DNA of 40,639 nucleotides from a virus: IMG/VR virus record IMGVR_UViG_3300009499_000003, positions 1 through 40,639 of that record. One strand, written 5' to 3'. This document shows positions 38,553-40,639 of this stretch, piece by piece. The notes below the pieces were generated by a model that was given only the letters and a program-made list of their open reading frames with translations, did no database searches and was not told the origin of the DNA. The position numbers and the translations under genes are program-made. Numbering within the stretch: the stretch's first letter is position 1; every line of letters begins with the position of its first letter.

Positions 38553-38800
38553 ATTCCTATCCTCCCGGCAGAGAGGGGATCGTCTCCCCCTCTGCCATTT
38601 CGTTTATTACCTCTTCCCCCGAGTCGGCCACACTCACGGTAGAAGTCCCGACCATATTTCCTTAATGTAGCCTCGCCCCCTTTTTGCCCGGTCTTTTCAA
38701 AGAACGAGCTCTTTATTGGATTCCCACAACAAGGGCATAGCTCAATATGGTTATCCCTCGTTGCTAATCCGCCCTTCCTGCCTGATTCTTCAGGTGTCAT
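38549..38800 (-). CDS. KGG-like / zinc-finger small protein
   Basis: 83 residues. The GRKGGLATRD start and later QKGGEATLRKYGRDFYREC and GRLGGRGNKR resemble KGG-type glycine-rich repeats, with CPCCG as a CxxC half-ribbon. Highly basic, probably nucleic-acid binding. Ribosome site AAGGAATTGACG. Common in small phage early genes of unknown role. Confidence 0.6.
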   Translation of the reverse strand: MTPEESGRKGGLATRDNHIELCPCCGNPIKSSFFEKTGQKGGEATLRKYGRDFYRECGRLGGRGNKRNGRGGDDPLSAGRIGI

Positions 38801-38803
38801 TCG

Positions 38804-38929
38804 TCAATTCCTTCTCAGGTATCCCACTCTCTTCCACTCATCCAGGTCCCTCTTGAGCATGAGGTAGTGAACACCTTCAGTCCCTAGCAGCATCACTAAG
38901 CCAGTTAAGATTGTGTCAATGAGTGTCAT
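38804..38929 (-). CDS. 41-residue early peptide
   Basis: From ATG38929: MTLIDTILTGLVMLLGTEGV, then HYLMLKRDLDEWKR and VGYLRRN. One hydrophobic helix and a basic tail. GAGGCTAAGGAA lies before the ATG. The stop precedes the ribosome site of the next gene. Function unknown. Confidence 0.5.
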   Translation of the reverse strand: MTLIDTILTGLVMLLGTEGVHYLMLKRDLDEWKRVGYLRRN

Positions 38930-38933
38930 TTCC

Positions 38934-39098
38934 TTAGCCTCTAATCTTTCTCAAGGCATTACGCGAGATAACTTCTCGCTGCCCATTCTCAAATTCCACA
39001 ACTGCTGAATTTAGGGTAAGCCGTTGTAAGACTCGACATTTTCGACCCTTCAAAGTGGCTCTCTTCGTGTTATTTCCCCAGGTATAGATATATTCCAT
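38934..39098 (-). CDS. 54-residue SH3-like small phage protein
   Basis: ATG39098 directly follows the Cro-like stop (TAAATG), with GCGAGG upstream. The sequence MEYIYTWGNNTKRATLKGRK, then CRVLQRLTLNSAVVEFENGQ, then REVISRNALRKIRG fits a small beta-barrel family often seen in phages, with the recurrent VEFENGQREV and SRNALRK motif. Role unknown, probably an early regulator or DNA-associated factor. Confidence 0.65.
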   Translation of the reverse strand: MEYIYTWGNNTKRATLKGRKCRVLQRLTLNSAVVEFENGQREVISRNALRKIRG

Positions 39099-39428
39099 TT
39101 ACTGCCTCGCCTTGACCCTCCCCAGTAATCCCACGAAAAACCTTTTTAATCCCCAGCCTTGAGCCTCTGAGGGCTGTTTAGGGGGATTTTGAGCACCTTT
39201 CCTGCTTAATCCATCACCATCCTGAACTAAAAATTTTAGTATGTCTTTATGTAGCTCGGGGAAGTTCTTGGAAATACACTTTACAATCGTGTTGCCGGGT
39301 GGGATTTTCCCTGTCCTCGTCATTTGCCAAAGTTGCCGGGAACACCCTAATCTCTCTGCCATTTCACTATCCGTTAATTCCTCCTCAGTCTGTATTGTAA
39401 TAAGTTTGGCGATGGGTTTACATAGCAT
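39099..39428 (-). CDS. Cro-like helix-turn-helix regulator
   Basis: 109 residues, first gene of the leftward operon, divergent from the repressor. A helix-turn-helix spans about 16-40 (TDSEMAERLGCSRQLWQMTR). The C-terminus is basic. The promoter at 39435-39463 places the ATG 6 nt past the -10, so this mRNA is probably leaderless. By position it is a Cro-type lytic switch protein acting on the operators at 39491-39557; binding is not shown. Confidence 0.72.
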   Translation of the reverse strand: MLCKPIAKLITIQTEEELTDSEMAERLGCSRQLWQMTRTGKIPPGNTIVKCISKNFPELHKDILKFLVQDGDGLSRKGAQNPPKQPSEAQGWGLKRFFVGLLGRVKARQ

Positions 39429-39434
39429 GGTGAT

Positions 39435-39463
39435 AGTTTAACAGTATGCAAAAATCTTGTCAA
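39435..39463 (-). promoter_or_regulatory. Early leftward promoter
   Basis: On the minus strand: TTGACA (39463-39458), 17-bp spacer, TAAACT (39440-39435) with an extended TGT. The next ATG begins 6 nt beyond the box. It drives the Cro-like gene and the early genes behind it. Confidence 0.75.
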
Positions 39464-39490
39464 GTCCCCCCTTAGCTTTGGAAGAGGATT

Positions 39491-39557
39491 TAGAACAAAA
39501 TTTCTGTTTTGTATCTGGCATACATATAATTAGAACATTTGACCTAGAACATAGTTC
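39491..39557. promoter_or_regulatory. Operator-like TAGAACA repeats
   Basis: TAGAACA occurs at 39491, 39531 and 39545; the last extends to the palindrome GAACATAGTTC (39547-39557). ACAAAA/TTTTGT forms another inverted repeat near the first. They lie between the divergent promoters. Probable repressor/Cro sites; a further TAGAACA is at 40562. Confidence 0.5.
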
Positions 39558-39559
39558 CA

Positions 39560-39587
39560 TTGACAAATCACCCAATAGTGCTAAAAT
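39560..39587 (+). promoter_or_regulatory. Repressor promoter
   Basis: TTGACA (39560-39565), 16-bp spacer, TAAAAT (39582-39587) with an upstream TGC. Transcription near 39594 would leave only about 6 nt before ATG39600, with a weak AGGG. Confidence 0.7.
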
Positions 39588-39599
39588 ATTTGCAGGGAT

Positions 39600-40244
39600 A
39601 TGACATTAGCAAAAAAGATAAGAGAGTTAAGGGCAGAGAGGGGCTGGACTCAGTTAGAACTAGCTAAATGCTCAGGTTTAGACAGGGGATATATTGCTAA
39701 CCTCGAAGGCTCCAAAAGCATACAGCGTCCATCCGCTGAAGCCTTACTTAAACTTGCCCGAGCCTTCAACATCAAACCAGAGGAGCTCTATCATGCTGCT
39801 GGCTATATCAAAGAAGCCAAAGGCATTTACCCACACCCTGAAACACCAGAGGAAATCCTTGACCGCTTGAGACTCGCCACCCCGCAAAGTATTCCGGTTT
39901 ATCCCTGGGAAGCCTTCCCCTTTCATGCCGGGGATGGTGTTGAACCCATTGAATATGTTTACAGAGCTCACCCTAAATCAACCAGCAAAAACATTCAAGC
40001 CTATATCGTTCATGGGGATTGCTTATCGCCTAAAATCAACGATAAAGATGTAATCATTGTTGATAGAGATGAAGCGATAGATAACGGCGATATTGCCGCC
40101 TGTCTTTGTGCTAATGAATTTCATGTCTTTCGAGTCCGCAAAGTGGCTGATCAAATTTGGCTAGAAAACAATCATGGGAAATACAAGTTTGAAGAAGTCC
40201 AAGAGATAGCCCCGGTTATTGAGTTAATAAGAAGGCTGAAGTGA
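39600..40244 (+). CDS. CI-like repressor: XRE helix-turn-helix plus S24-type domain lacking its catalytic dyad
   Basis: 214 residues. Residues 5-60 are an XRE helix-turn-helix (GWTQLELAKCSGLDRGYIAN). Residues 95-205 have the LexA/CI S24 fold: VHGDCLSPKINDKDVIIVDR aligns with the usual GDSM motif, but the Ser is Cys141. The lysine position in the strand EFHVFRVRK appears to be Phe177. The normal Ser-Lys self-cleavage dyad is therefore missing. It should still dimerise and repress the divergent early promoter; induction may not use RecA-stimulated cleavage. Confidence 0.85.
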   Translation: MTLAKKIRELRAERGWTQLELAKCSGLDRGYIANLEGSKSIQRPSAEALLKLARAFNIKPEELYHAAGYIKEAKGIYPHPETPEEILDRLRLATPQSIPVYPWEAFPFHAGDGVEPIEYVYRAHPKSTSKNIQAYIVHGDCLSPKINDKDVIIVDRDEAIDNGDIAACLCANEFHVFRVRKVADQIWLENNHGKYKFEEVQEIAPVIELIRRLK

Positions 40245-40558
40245 GAAGGACAATTTTCGCGATCGCAATTCTTTTATTTATCGCTTGTATTGTTTTGACG
40301 ATACACGCAAGGGTGGCTTATCCCCAGCCTATCTATGAGCAAATTTACCCTAGTGATCCTCGTTATACAGGCGAGGTAATTGAATGGTTTGACAGAGCAA
40401 GTGGCAGGGAAGTCCAGTCGGTATTAGTCTATGACCCTGAGAATCCTACCTGGGTAGAGGTATTGCAATCTGGCATGGGCTTCTTTATCCTCGTTGGTCT
40501 CTTTATTTTTGTTGCATTATCGGATCCGAAGATACGGCAGAGCAGATTCCAAGAATAA
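40241..40558 (+). CDS. Membrane protein co-expressed with the repressor
   Basis: 105 residues from GTG40241, overlapping the repressor stop as GTGA. Two helices (residues 4-24, IFAIAILLFIACIVLTI, and 78-95, GMGFFILVGLFIFVALS) flank an exposed loop of about 50 residues that has conserved-looking aromatic and acidic content. Transcribed with the repressor in the lysogen, it could provide superinfection exclusion or similar; this is inferred from location. Confidence 0.65.
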   Translation: MRRTIFAIAILLFIACIVLTIHARVAYPQPIYEQIYPSDPRYTGEVIEWFDRASGREVQSVLVYDPENPTWVEVLQSGMGFFILVGLFIFVALSDPKIRQSRFQE

Positions 40559-40592
40559 TAATAGAACATCCTTTCTAGTTTTTAAGAGCAAG

Positions 40593-40639
40593 GACTGGCA
40601 GTCAGAAGGTAGTGGGTTCGAATCCCATCAGCTCCACCA
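40593..40639 (+). repeat. attR: Right attachment-site core
   Basis: Second perfect copy of the 47-bp tRNA-Ala(GGC) 3' segment. Together with 1-47 it defines the phage ends. The 34 nt before it, from the end of the membrane gene, contain TAGAACA (40562-40568). Confidence 0.9.

Overview
The window is a complete temperate phage genome (integrated prophage or circularised phage), about 40.6 kb and of moderate GC. It is bounded by a perfect 47-bp direct repeat (1-47 and 40593-40639). The repeat is the 3' part of a tRNA gene, from the anticodon arm to the encoded CCA. Its anticodon reads GGC and U70 is present, so the target is tRNA-Ala(GGC). A tyrosine integrase lies just inside the left repeat and a repressor just inside the right one. 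On the attP circle these become neighbours: repressor, membrane protein, att, integrase, all on the + strand. The host is a bacterium: bacterial sigma70-like promoters, AGGAGG ribosome sites, an S24-type repressor and a CCA-encoding tRNA. The lineage cannot be fixed from the sequence; an uncultured Chloroflexota host is only a guess.

Almost everything between 39.4 kb and 1.1 kb is read leftward on the minus strand. In order of transcription: (1) Cro-like switch gene (39.4 kb) and small early proteins (39.1-37.5 kb). (2) A recombination-like pair (37.5-35.8 kb). (3) A roughly 460-nt highly structured non-coding segment next to a LAGLIDADG endonuclease gene (35.7-34.8 kb). (4) A DUF5131-type protein, a DNA methyltransferase with an HNH gene nested in another frame, another HNH gene and a DnaD-like replication protein (34.6-30.2 kb). 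(5) Small early genes, a NinG-like nuclease, a second methyltransferase and a Cys-rich candidate late regulator (30.1-25.5 kb). (6) A late promoter near 25.5 kb. (7) A lysis-like cassette (24.9-23.9 kb). (8) Small and large terminase, portal, a 2306-residue virion-type protein, scaffold, major capsid protein, a glycosyltransferase-methyltransferase fusion, an adaptor, and tail or receptor-binding proteins (23.9-1.7 kb). An intrinsic terminator abuts the integrase stop. No tape measure, tail tube or sheath gene was recognised, which favours a short-tailed phage, although one tail protein looks like a baseplate hub.

Five + strand genes interrupt or oppose this transcript: two small membrane proteins (1.4 and 12.9 kb), a zinc-finger/HNH-like gene (25.0 kb), the repressor and its membrane-protein partner. 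Several single genes appear to be transcribed without a leader, with the ATG 6-8 nt after a clear -10 box.

The most unusual items are the large structured RNA candidate with its LAGLIDADG gene; the HNH gene with its own promoter overprinted in a methyltransferase; two tail genes sharing an LGL repeat array and C-terminal cassette; the glycosyltransferase-methyltransferase in the capsid module; and a repressor whose S24 catalytic dyad is lost. Several small genes were found by reading ribosome sites directly (for example at 24650, 28276, 38934 and 20023), as were a nonsense-disrupted gene (9079-9240) and a remnant of a replication protein (31352-31423).
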